Source of the DNA: JBEKCP01 sp050014815
Lineage (GTDB): Bacteria > Planctomycetota > Planctomycetia > Pirellulales > Thermoguttaceae
Assembly (NCBI GenBank): GCA_050014815.1
Contig: JBEKCP010000267.1
Span: 1-8,000 of the forward strand
DNA: 8,000 nt
Reading direction: 5' to 3'
Part shown: positions 1-4,971 of the stretch, in pieces
Layout: every line of letters begins with the position of its first letter
Numbering within the stretch: the first letter of the stretch is position 1
Translations under genes and position numbers: made by a program
The notes under the pieces: model-generated
Told to the model about the DNA's origin: nothing
The model's input: the letters and a program-made list of their open reading frames with translations, nothing else
The model's database searches: none

Positions 1-1
1 T

Positions 2-1846
2 TTCGATCCCCGCTACCTCGGCAACCCGCTTGTCTTCTGCGGCAATATCGGCCTGATTCCCCGCGGCAAGTCGTCGAAGGAGCCCAAGGCCGGCGACCTG
101 GTCGTGGCCATCGGCGGGCGGACCGGCCGCGACGGCATCCACGGCGCCACGTTCAGCTCCGCCGAGCTGACCAGCCAGAGCGACACGGTCTCCGGCGGGG
201 CCGTTCAGATCGGAAACGCCATCACGGAAAAGATGCTGCTGGACGTCCTCCTGGCCGCCCGGGACCGCGGCCTCTACAACGCCGTCACCGATTGCGGGGC
301 CGGCGGCTTCTCCAGCGCCGTCGGCGAGATGGGCGAGAAGATCGGGGCCGAAGTACACCTGGACCGCGCCCCGGTCAAATACGAAGGGCTCTCCTACACC
401 GAGATCTGGATCTCCGAGGCCCAGGAGCGGATGGTCCTCAGCGTGCCGGAGGAGAAGTGGGAGGAGCTTTCGGCCTTGTGTGCATCCGAGGGAGTCGAGG
501 CGACGGTGATCGGCCGATTCGTCCCGACCGGCCGGCTCTCGCTGAAGTACAACGACCAGACGGTGGCCGACCTGGCGATGGAGTTCCTCCACGACGGCCG
601 CCCGCCGGTCGTCCGGGAGGCGGTGTACGAGCCGCCGCTTGCGGCTTCACACACCGCATCGCCGGTTGCGGCCCTGCCTCTCGACGCCGGAGGCGAAGCC
701 GCAAGCGGCCGTTACAACGTGTCGCTCCTGCGGATCCTTGGCTCGCTGAACGTCTGTAGCAAAGAATGGATCATCCGCCAGTACGATCACGAAGTGCAAG
801 GCGGCAGCGTCGTGAAGCCGCTGGTGGGCGCCGCCGGCGACGGCCCCAGCGACGCCGCCGTCTTGCGGCCGGTGGCCGGCAGCTATCGCGGCATCGCGGT
901 GGCCTGCGGCATGAACCCTTGCTACGGCGACCTGGACCCATACTGGATGGCGGCCTCGGCGATCGACGAGGCGGTCCGCAACTGCGTGGCCGTTGGGGCC
1001 GACCCCCGTCGCACCGCCATCCTCGACAACTTCTGCTGGGGCAACACCGACCGGCCGGAGACGCTCGGCTCGCTGGTCCGGGCGGCCCTGGCCTGCTATG
1101 ACGTCGCCACCGTGCTCGGCACGCCCTTCATCAGCGGCAAGGACAGCCTCAACAACGAGTTCCGCCCCAAGGGCGCCGCCGAGCCGATCGCAATTCCCCC
1201 TTCGCTCTTGATCAGCGCCTTGGGCCAGATCGACGACGTCCGCCGCGCGGTCACGATGGACCTCAAGGAGCCGGGGAACCTGCTCTACCAGGTCGGACCG
1301 ACCCTCGATGAGATGGGCGGGTCGCACTTCGCACGGACCCAAGGTGGGGGACTGTCCCAATCTTCGTTCGCCTGTCCGAACGGACAGGCCGAAAATGGGA
1401 CTGTCCCCTTCGGAAGCACGCCGGGGCAGGTCCCCCAGGTCGATCCGCACCGGGCCCGGCGGACCTTCGAGGCCATACACCGGGCCATCCTCGCGGGGTT
1501 GGTCCGCGCGTGCCACGACCTGAGCGAGGGCGGGCTGGCCGTCGCGGCCGCCGAAATGGCCTTCGCCGGCGGCCTGGGCCTGCGGATCGACCTGGCCGGC
1601 GCGCCCCGCGAAGGCGATCTCGACGAGGCAGCCCTGTTGTTCAGCGAATCCAATACCCGGTTTCTCTGCGAGGTCCGGCCGGCGGATGCCGACAGATTCC
1701 AGCGGGTTCTCGACGGCATCCCCCACGCGCGAATCGGCACCGTCACCGGCGATGAGAAGCTGATCATCCTTGCCGACTCGGTGGTGCTGGTGGAAAGCGA
1801 TCTGGCGAGCCTTAAGGAGGCGTGGCAGAAACCGCTACGCTGGTAA
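2..1846 (+). CDS. purL: Phosphoribosylformylglycinamidine synthase subunit PurL, 5'-truncated by the window
   Basis: This is the synthetase subunit of FGAM synthase, which converts FGAR, ATP and glutamine-derived ammonia to FGAM in cytosolic purine synthesis. The frame is open from base 2, and conserved sequence (NPLVFCGNIGLIPRGK) lies before the first ATG at 104, so the true start is outside the window. The visible part is 614 residues. Family landmarks in order are GRTGRDGIHGATFSS and VTDCGAGGFSSAVGEMG (C-terminal domain of the first AIRS-like half), DGPSDAAVLRP and GMNPCYGDLDPYWMA (second N-terminal domain), GTPFISGKDSLNN, and HDLSEGGLAVAAAEMAF (last domain). There is no C-terminal glutaminase domain; PurQ is separate and downstream, so this is the multi-subunit type. 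Two palindromic elements (634-709 and 1346-1408) lie in frame and encode non-conserved segments: one in the linker between the halves, the other between GGSHF and GQVPQVDP. I am very sure of identity; the effect of the inserts is unknown. Confidence 0.97.
   Translation, partial: FDPRYLGNPLVFCGNIGLIPRGKSSKEPKAGDLVVAIGGRTGRDGIHGATFSSAELTSQSDTVSGGAVQIGNAITEKMLLDVLLAARDRGLYNAVTDCGAGGFSSAVGEMGEKIGAEVHLDRAPVKYEGLSYTEIWISEAQERMVLSVPEEKWEELSALCASEGVEATVIGRFVPTGRLSLKYNDQTVADLAMEFLHDGRPPVVREAVYEPPLAASHTASPVAALPLDAGGEAASGRYNVSLLRILGSLNVCSKEWIIRQYDHEVQGGSVVKPLVGAAGDGPSDAAVLRPVAGSYRGIAVACGMNPCYGDLDPYWMAASAIDEAVRNCVAVGADPRRTAILDNFCWGNTDRPETLGSLVRAALACYDVATVLGTPFISGKDSLNNEFRPKGAAEPIAIPPSLLISALGQIDDVRRAVTMDLKEPGNLLYQVGPTLDEMGGSHFARTQGGGLSQSSFACPNGQAENGTVPFGSTPGQVPQVDPHRARRTFEAIHRAILAGLVRACHDLSEGGLAVAAAEMAFAGGLGLRIDLAGAPREGDLDEAALLFSESNTRFLCEVRPADADRFQRVLDGIPHARIGTVTGDEKLIILADSVVLVESDLASLKEAWQKPLRW
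634..709. repeat. Two-armed palindromic element inside purL (GCTTGC-apex family)
   Basis: A 15-base arm at 634-648 (GCCGCTTGCGGCTTC) is matched perfectly in inverted orientation at 695-709, around a 46-base spacer. Each arm also folds alone as GCCGC-TT-GCGGC. The element lies in the linker of PurL between REAVYEPP and YNVSLLRILG and keeps the frame open. It resembles a REP doublet. That it is a mobile insertion is inferred, since the empty site is not visible here. Confidence 0.75.
1346..1408. repeat. Nested palindromic element inside purL (GGGGAC-W-GTCCCC family)
   Basis: The left arm at 1347-1359 (GGGGACTGTCCCA) and right arm at 1396-1408 (TGGGACTGTCCCC) are inverted copies apart from the central base. 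Between them is a perfect 8-bp hairpin, CCTGTCCG-AA-CGGACAGG, at 1371-1388. It encodes a low-conservation stretch (about GGLSQSSF...NGTVPFG) between GGSHF and GQVPQVDP of PurL, without a stop codon. The same core recurs at 3451-3523, outside any gene, which supports a dispersed repeat rather than a native PurL segment. Confidence 0.8.
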
Positions 1847-1861
1847 ATGGAAACACGCGAT

Positions 1862-1887
1862 CCCCCCGACGCAGTCGGGGGGCTTTG
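1862..1887 (+). terminator. Terminator-like hairpin after purL
   Basis: A perfect 9-bp stem, CCCCCCGAC (1862-1870) and GTCGGGGGG (1874-1882), with a GCA loop, starts 16 bases after the purL stop. It is followed only by CTTTG, so the T-tract is short. It may be a weak or partial terminator that separates purL expression from purQ, or simply an mRNA-stabilising hairpin. Confidence 0.5.
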
Positions 1888-1928
1888 ATCCCTAATCCCT
1901 AATCCCTAATCCCTAATCCCTAATCCCT
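1888..1928. repeat. Tandem heptamer array ATCCCTA, about 5.9 copies
   Basis: Five perfect consecutive copies of ATCCCTA plus six bases of a sixth occupy 41 bp immediately before CCCCC and the purQ ATG. The opposite strand reads GGGATTA repeated. With the adjacent G5 run it offers seven runs of three or more G spaced by one or four bases, a good G-quadruplex candidate on the purQ template strand. The unit resembles eukaryotic telomere repeats, but the context is clearly bacterial. The array also fills the place where a purQ ribosome binding site should be. Confidence 0.95.
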
Positions 1929-1933
1929 CCCCC

Positions 1934-2734
1934 ATGCCCGCCCCCAACGTCCTGATCCTGCGTGCCCCAGGTACCAACTGCGACCAGGAAACCGCGACGG
2001 CCTTTCAGCGGGCCGGAGCCAAGACCCAGACGGTACACGTCAACCGCGTGCTGGATCGGCCCGGACTGCTGGCCGACTTCCAGATCCTCTGCATCCCCGG
2101 CGGGTTCAGCTACGGCGACGACGTGGCCGCCGGCCAAATCCTCGCCGTCCAGATGCGCCACCACCTGGCCGCGGCCCTGGGCGAGTTCAAAGCGGCCGGA
2201 AAACTAATCCTCGGCATCTGCAACGGGTTCCAGGCCATCATCAAGTCGGGCATCCTCCTGGACGACGATCCGGCGCTGGGCCCCCCTGCCACGCTGACTT
2301 ACAACGACTCGGGCAAGTACGAAGACCGCTGGGTGCGGTTGGGCGTCTCGGGCCAGAAATGCGTCTTCCTCCGCGGGATCCAACGGATGAACCTCCCGGT
2401 GGCCCACGGCGAAGGCAAGTTCATCACCCGCGATGCCGAGGTGTTGGAACGGCTGGACGCGGCCGGGCAGTTGGTCTTGCGATACCTGCCGCTGGGTGGA
2501 GAGAGTTTAGCCGCGGGGCTTGCCCCGCGCGCTCTCCCCTTTCCGGACAACCCCAACGGCTCGATGGGCAACGTGGCGGGGATCTGCGACACGACGGGGC
2601 GGGTGCTGGGCCTGATGCCCCATCCCGAGCGATACATCGACCCCACGCAGCATCCGCGTTGGACCCGCGGCGAGTCCGGCCCGGTCGGCGACGGACTGGC
2701 CGTTTTCGTCAACGCGGTCGAGTACTTCGGCTAG
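1934..2734 (+). CDS. purQ: Phosphoribosylformylglycinamidine synthase subunit PurQ (glutaminase)
   Basis: This is the class I glutamine amidotransferase subunit of FGAM synthase, which hydrolyses glutamine and passes ammonia to PurL. It has 266 residues. The N-terminus APGTNCDQETATAFQRAGA is typical of PurQ. The oxyanion region is PGGFSYGDD (55-63), the nucleophile is Cys96 in GICNGFQ, and the catalytic His230 and Glu232 are in MPHPER. NPNGS (206-210) and GICDTTGRVLGLMPHPER are well conserved. The ATG at 1934 fits the family N-terminus but has no Shine-Dalgarno sequence: the upstream bases are CCCTCCCCC and the heptamer array. It lies 87 bp after purL with a terminator-like hairpin between them. 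Residues about 189-202 (ESLAAGLAPRAL) are encoded by a perfect palindrome and look like an in-frame insertion just before the conserved PFPDNPNGS. A near-exact copy of the last 25 bases of the gene recurs at 2836-2860. Confidence 0.97.
   Translation: MPAPNVLILRAPGTNCDQETATAFQRAGAKTQTVHVNRVLDRPGLLADFQILCIPGGFSYGDDVAAGQILAVQMRHHLAAALGEFKAAGKLILGICNGFQAIIKSGILLDDDPALGPPATLTYNDSGKYEDRWVRLGVSGQKCVFLRGIQRMNLPVAHGEGKFITRDAEVLERLDAAGQLVLRYLPLGGESLAAGLAPRALPFPDNPNGSMGNVAGICDTTGRVLGLMPHPERYIDPTQHPRWTRGESGPVGDGLAVFVNAVEYFG
2498..2537. repeat. Solo palindromic arm inside purQ (GCTTGC-apex family)
   Basis: The core CGCGGGGCTTGCCCCGCG (2512-2529) is a perfect 8-bp stem with a TT loop. It is preceded by TTTAGC and flanked by GGAGAG (2498-2503) and CTCTCC (2532-2537), which pair outside the core. 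The TTTAGC head and GGGCTTGCCC centre match the arms of the intergenic element at 4654-4721, so this looks like a single arm of that family. It is in frame in purQ. Confidence 0.7.
2710..2734 (+). repeat. Direct repeat, copy 1 (3' end of purQ)
   Basis: These 25 bases, including the purQ TAG stop, recur at 2836-2860 with one mismatch (G2730 against C2856). This copy supplies the actual purQ C-terminus (NAVEYFG). Confidence 0.95.
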
Positions 2735-2758
2735 TGCCCCGAGCGACCTGAAGTGACC

Positions 2759-2835
2759 GGTGCCACTGCTGGCTTGCCCAGCAGTGTCGAGCCACCGCTG
2801 CTCCCAGCACTGCTGGACAAGCCAGCAGTGGCACC
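2759..2835. repeat. Two-armed palindromic element in the purQ/spoVG convergent gap
   Basis: Arms of about 28 bases at 2759-2786 and 2808-2835 are inverted copies with a single mismatch, around a 21-base spacer. Each arm folds on itself (CACTGCTGG with CCAGCAGTG around CTTGC, or ACAAG in the other). It lies between convergent purQ and spoVG and could act as a two-way terminator, although no T-tract follows. The right arm abuts the second copy of the purQ 3' end exactly. Confidence 0.9.
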
Positions 2836-2860
2836 CAACGCGGTCGAGTACTTCGCCTAG
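2836..2860 (+). repeat. Direct repeat, copy 2 (relic of the purQ 3' end)
   Basis: This is a near-identical 25-base copy (24 of 25) of 2710-2734, starting directly at the right edge of the palindromic element and ending two bases before the spoVG stop codon. It is not translated as part of purQ. It is either the original gene end displaced by the insertion or a duplication made during it. Confidence 0.9.
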
Positions 2861-2862
2861 CT

Positions 2863-3423
2863 CTACTCGAAGATGCCCGCGCCGAAGCCGCCGTCGGCGC
2901 GGTGGTGCGGCTGCCCGCTCGGCACCCGGTGATGGGGGCCGCGGGGCTTCTCGGCGCCCTGCACCTGCGCGGGCTCGACGCCGTGGGCCCGCGCCCAGGG
3001 TGTCGCCTCCTCGTCCATGTCTTGGTAGGTCGGCACATAGCCGGGCAACTGCGCCCGCGACTTCTCCTCCTCGTAGGCCTTGACCACCCGCTGCTGGATC
3101 ATCTCCCGGCAGGCCGAATTGATGGGGTGGGCGATGTCGGCGTAGAGCTTGGCCCGGCCGTCGTCATCCTTCAATGCCTGCTGCTCTTTCTGCCGGCTGC
3201 CGCACTGATTGCAATAGGACGCGCGGAGGTGATTCTTGCAGCCGCACTGGGGGCAATGGGCGGTCAGCTTGCGGCTGGGCATCGCCACGAACGGCCCCGT
3301 GGCCCCCTCGATGACCTTCAAGTCACGCACCACAAAGGCGTCATCGAACGTGATTGAGCAGAAGGCCTGGAGCCGCTCTCCCGCCTCCTCCATGAGTTTG
3401 ACCCGAACCTCGGTGATTTCCAC
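2863..3423 (-). CDS. spoVG: SpoVG-family regulator with an embedded zinc ribbon
   Basis: SpoVG is a small RNA- and DNA-binding regulator, involved in septation and sporulation control in Firmicutes and widely conserved elsewhere; its role in this lineage is unknown. The start is GTG at 3423, set by AAGGAG (3431-3436) seven bases upstream and by the family N-terminus (V/M)EITEVRVKL. The in-frame ATG at 3483 would add 20 residues encoded by the palindromic repeat and is rejected. The product has 186 residues, against about 97 in Bacillus. Family blocks are FCSITFDDAFVVRDLKVIEG (about 21-40), GPFVAMPSRK (43-52) and YADIAHPINSACREMI (94-109). Between the last two, a loop in the Bacillus protein, sits CPQC...CNQC (C57, C60, C71, C74), a likely zinc ribbon. 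The tail after about residue 145 is low-complexity and His/Pro/Gly-rich. It follows ispE by 105 bp in the same direction, probably in one operon, as ispE and spoVG are also near each other in Bacillus. Confidence 0.93.
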   Translation of the reverse strand: MEITEVRVKLMEEAGERLQAFCSITFDDAFVVRDLKVIEGATGPFVAMPSRKLTAHCPQCGCKNHLRASYCNQCGSRQKEQQALKDDDGRAKLYADIAHPINSACREMIQQRVVKAYEEEKSRAQLPGYVPTYQDMDEEATPWARAHGVEPAQVQGAEKPRGPHHRVPSGQPHHRADGGFGAGIFE

Positions 3424-3430
3424 AGCCTGT

Positions 3431-3436
3431 CTCCTT
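3431..3436 (-). promoter_or_regulatory. Ribosome binding site of spoVG
   Basis: AAGGAG on the minus strand lies seven bases before the GTG at 3423. It fixes the start at GTG rather than at the upstream ATG at 3483. Confidence 0.85.
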
Positions 3437-3450
3437 GCAATCCAAGCTGG

Positions 3451-3523
3451 AAAAAGGGGACAGTCCCCATTTGTGCGAAGCACCCTCCGGGCCGTTCCGG
3501 CAAATGGGGACTGTCCCCTTTTT
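3451..3523. repeat. Two-armed palindromic element between ispE and spoVG (GGGGAC-W-GTCCCC family)
   Basis: Perfect 23-base inverted arms at 3451-3473 and 3501-3523 surround a 27-base spacer. Each arm contains GGGGACAGTCCCC or its complement, itself a palindrome around one base, and the outer ends are A5/T5. Transcribed leftward, the left arm ends in a short A-run and the whole could form a long hairpin in the ispE-spoVG mRNA. It shares its core with the element in purL at 1346-1408. Confidence 0.95.
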
Positions 3524-3528
3524 CCTCC

Positions 3529-4436
3529 TCAACCGCAACTTCGGACAGCAACGACACTCCCGACATCCCGGGCGCGGAGGCGGCGGGCCAACCGCTGCGC
3601 CTCGGCGGCGTGGCGGCACAGCCCGAAATACGCGGTCCCGCTCCCACTCATCCCGTGGCCGAGGAACCCTTCGGCAACCATCATTTTACCGAGCCGCGGG
3701 ATCCAGGGCGACAACGTCTCGGCCGCCGGCTGCAACCGGTTGAAAAGCAGCCGGCCGGCCTCTACAACGTCACCCCGCCGGAAGGCGTCCACCAGCGGCG
3801 CCGCCGTCCGCGGCTTCTCGGCGCTCCGACAGGCGCGGTACACCGCGGCCGTCGAGAGGCCTTCGGGCGGCTTGGCTACCACGAAGTTCAAGCGGCCCAA
3901 TCCGGCGATCGGCTCTACCCGCTCGCCCCGCCCACGGCAAATCGCCGGGGAGCCGAGCAGGAAGAAAGGCACGTCGCTTCCCAATTCGGCGGCCACGGCG
4001 GTCAGGTCGGTTTCGGCCAGGCCGAGGTTCCAGGCGAGGTTGGCGGCCACCAGGGCGGCCGCAGCATCGCTGGAGCCGCCGCCCAGGCCGGCTGCTGTTG
4101 GAATCCGCTTCACGAGTCGCAACGTCGCCCCCCGGCGGACCCCGGTCCGCCGGCGGATCGATTCTACTGCCCGCCAAGCCAGATTATCGGGCCCCGCCGG
4201 CACGTCGTCCACAACGCCACCGCCGGGCCCGCCAGCCATCCCTCCGATTGGCACTCTAATTCCAGTCGCCCGCTGGGTTCCTCCCGAAAATACAGGGTGT
4301 CGTATAGGTCAATCGGGCACATGAGGGTTTCGATCTCATGGTACCCGTCCGCGCGCTTGGCCAACACCTCCAAAAAAAGGTTGAGCTTTGCCGGTGCTTG
4401 AATCACCACCTCCACCGCATCACGGTGGACTTGCAT
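3529..4436 (-). CDS. ispE: 4-diphosphocytidyl-2-C-methyl-D-erythritol kinase (IspE), with an apparent frameshift
   Basis: IspE is the GHMP-family kinase that phosphorylates the 2-hydroxyl of CDP-methylerythritol in the MEP isoprenoid pathway. The gene is read in two frames. From ATG 4436 the first frame gives MQVHRDAVEVVIQAPAKLNL, with the catalytic-lysine motif PAKLNLFLEV and RADGYHEIETL, then runs into non-IspE sequence and a stop at 4164 (90 residues). A second frame, entered between about 4251 and 4210, continues DDVPAGPDNLAWRAVE, the ATP-binding PTAAGLGGGSSDAAAALVAA, LGSDVPFFLLG with the catalytic Asp, and GMSGSGTAYFGL, to the TGA at 3529. The span is 908 bases, one short of 303 codons, so a single missing base joins them into about 302 residues, the usual family length. 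AGGAGG (4445-4450) sits eight bases before the ATG. All key motifs are intact, so a sequencing or assembly error, a very recent mutation or frameshifting are all possible. It precedes spoVG. Confidence 0.9.
4210..4251 (-). other. Apparent -1 frameshift zone in ispE
   Basis: Upstream (minus-strand sense) the IspE sequence ...RLELECQSEG is in one frame; downstream DDVPAGPDNLAWRA is in the frame one base earlier. The zone is almost all G and C (for example GGCGGGCCCGGCGGTGGCG), where single-base loss is common in sequencing and in replication. I see no classical X-XXY-YYZ slippery heptamer. Confidence 0.8.
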
Positions 4437-4444
4437 CCCCTCGG

Positions 4445-4450
4445 CCTCCT
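4445..4450 (-). promoter_or_regulatory. Ribosome binding site of ispE
   Basis: AGGAGG on the minus strand, eight bases before ATG 4436, is the strongest Shine-Dalgarno sequence in the window. It selects this start over the longer open frame that runs up to 4628. Confidence 0.85.
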
Positions 4451-4536
4451 CGCAACTCGGTAGAAAACTCCTGCGATGGGAAGGCCGCCCGAGGACCAAG
4501 GCAATAGCCCTAGTTTCCCACGTTAGGACGGGGGGC

Positions 4537-4565
4537 ATTTTATCGCAGGTTGACAATTCCGTCAA
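4537..4565 (-). promoter_or_regulatory. Sigma70-type promoter for ispE-spoVG
   Basis: On the minus strand, TTGACG (4565-4560) and TAAAAT (4542-4537) are separated by exactly 17 bases. Transcription would start near 4530, giving a leader of about 95 bases. A dyad, TTGACGGAATTGTCAA (4550-4565), overlaps the -35 box and could be an operator. Confidence 0.7.
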
Positions 4566-4653
4566 TCGGAAAATGGCGATAATTCGAAGCGGTTCGACCT
4601 TTTTTGTCTGAAATTCTTCCATCCACAAACTTCGATGGCGGCCGAGGGAGTTC

Positions 4654-4721
4654 GTTTAGCGGGCGGGCTTGCCCGCCGGGCCGCCGGCGATTCACTCGGC
4701 GGGAAAGCCCGCCCGCTAAAC
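4654..4721. repeat. Two-armed palindromic element, intergenic (TTTAGC / GCTTGC family)
   Basis: Inverted arms of 25 bases at 4654-4678 and 4697-4721 match at 24 positions around an 18-base spacer. The left arm folds as GGCGGGC-TT-GCCCGCC (4662-4677). Both outer ends read GTTTAGC/GCTAAAC. The solo arm in purQ (2498-2537) shares the TTTAGC head and GGGCTTGCCC centre. Confidence 0.9.
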
Positions 4722-4905
4722 AATGACCATGACGGCGACACAATACGACAAATAGGAAAACTGCGGTGACTGTGTTCGCCTTGCCAATCGCAAAGAAGAG
4801 TCAAAGTTTGCCGATCGCACGGCCGATATCATGGCTACCGTAAGTCGGTCTGGATCGGCGTAGACCTTGCGCGAAGCGCGGGTATGGGTCGATCGGGGGG
4901 GGTGG

Positions 4906-4959
4906 TTGACTCGTGCGGCGGCAGGCCTGTGACAGGTCTGCGGCGGCACGAGAAGTCAA
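4906..4959 (+). promoter_or_regulatory. Long imperfect hairpin in the leader of the TolC-like gene
   Basis: Bases 4910-4952 are an imperfect 43-base palindrome: CTCGTGC pairs with GCACGAG, then GC, GCAG and CCTGT pair inward with single mismatches between. TTGAC (4906-4910) and GTCAA (4955-4959) extend it with a small bulge. The 3' arm runs into the Shine-Dalgarno AAGGA (4958-4962), nine bases before ATG 4972, so folding could mask ribosome binding. A protein operator is an alternative. Confidence 0.5.
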
Positions 4960-4971
4960 GGAAGTCCATCC

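Larger units (their letters stand above)
4566..4971. other. Divergent intergenic region between the ispE promoter and the TolC-like gene
   Basis: This 406-bp stretch has no convincing gene. Its content is less GC-rich near 4570-4620 and 4720-4830 than the coding regions. It contains a two-armed palindrome (4654-4721), a run of eight G at 4895-4902, and a long hairpin before the TolC-like gene (4906-4959). Short open frames here lack recognisable families and ribosome binding sites. I could not identify a convincing sigma70 promoter for the rightward gene. Confidence 0.6.

Noticed and set aside
104..106. ATG at 104 as the start of purL
   Set aside because: Conserved PurL sequence continues in frame upstream to base 2, so the gene starts before the window.
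647..1726. Long minus-strand open frame opposite purL (359 codons)
   Set aside because: It is a shadow of a high-GC gene, with no recognisable family and Arg/Gly/Val-biased composition.
1888..1928. CRISPR array or eukaryotic telomere
   Set aside because: Units are 7 bp in tandem with no spacers, and the surroundings are bacterial purine genes.
3424..3483. N-terminal extension of spoVG from ATG 3483
   Set aside because: The 20 extra residues are encoded by the palindromic repeat, whereas GTG 3423 has a well-placed AAGGAG and the family N-terminus.
3236..4324. Long plus-strand open frame opposite spoVG and ispE (362 codons)
   Set aside because: It is a shadow; it also crosses the intergenic palindrome, and its sequence is low-complexity Arg/Ser/Pro.
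4550..4583. Plus-strand promoter TTGACA ... GATAAT
   Set aside because: The spacing is 22 bases, too long for a sigma70 promoter, and it lies nearly 400 bases before the next plus-strand gene.
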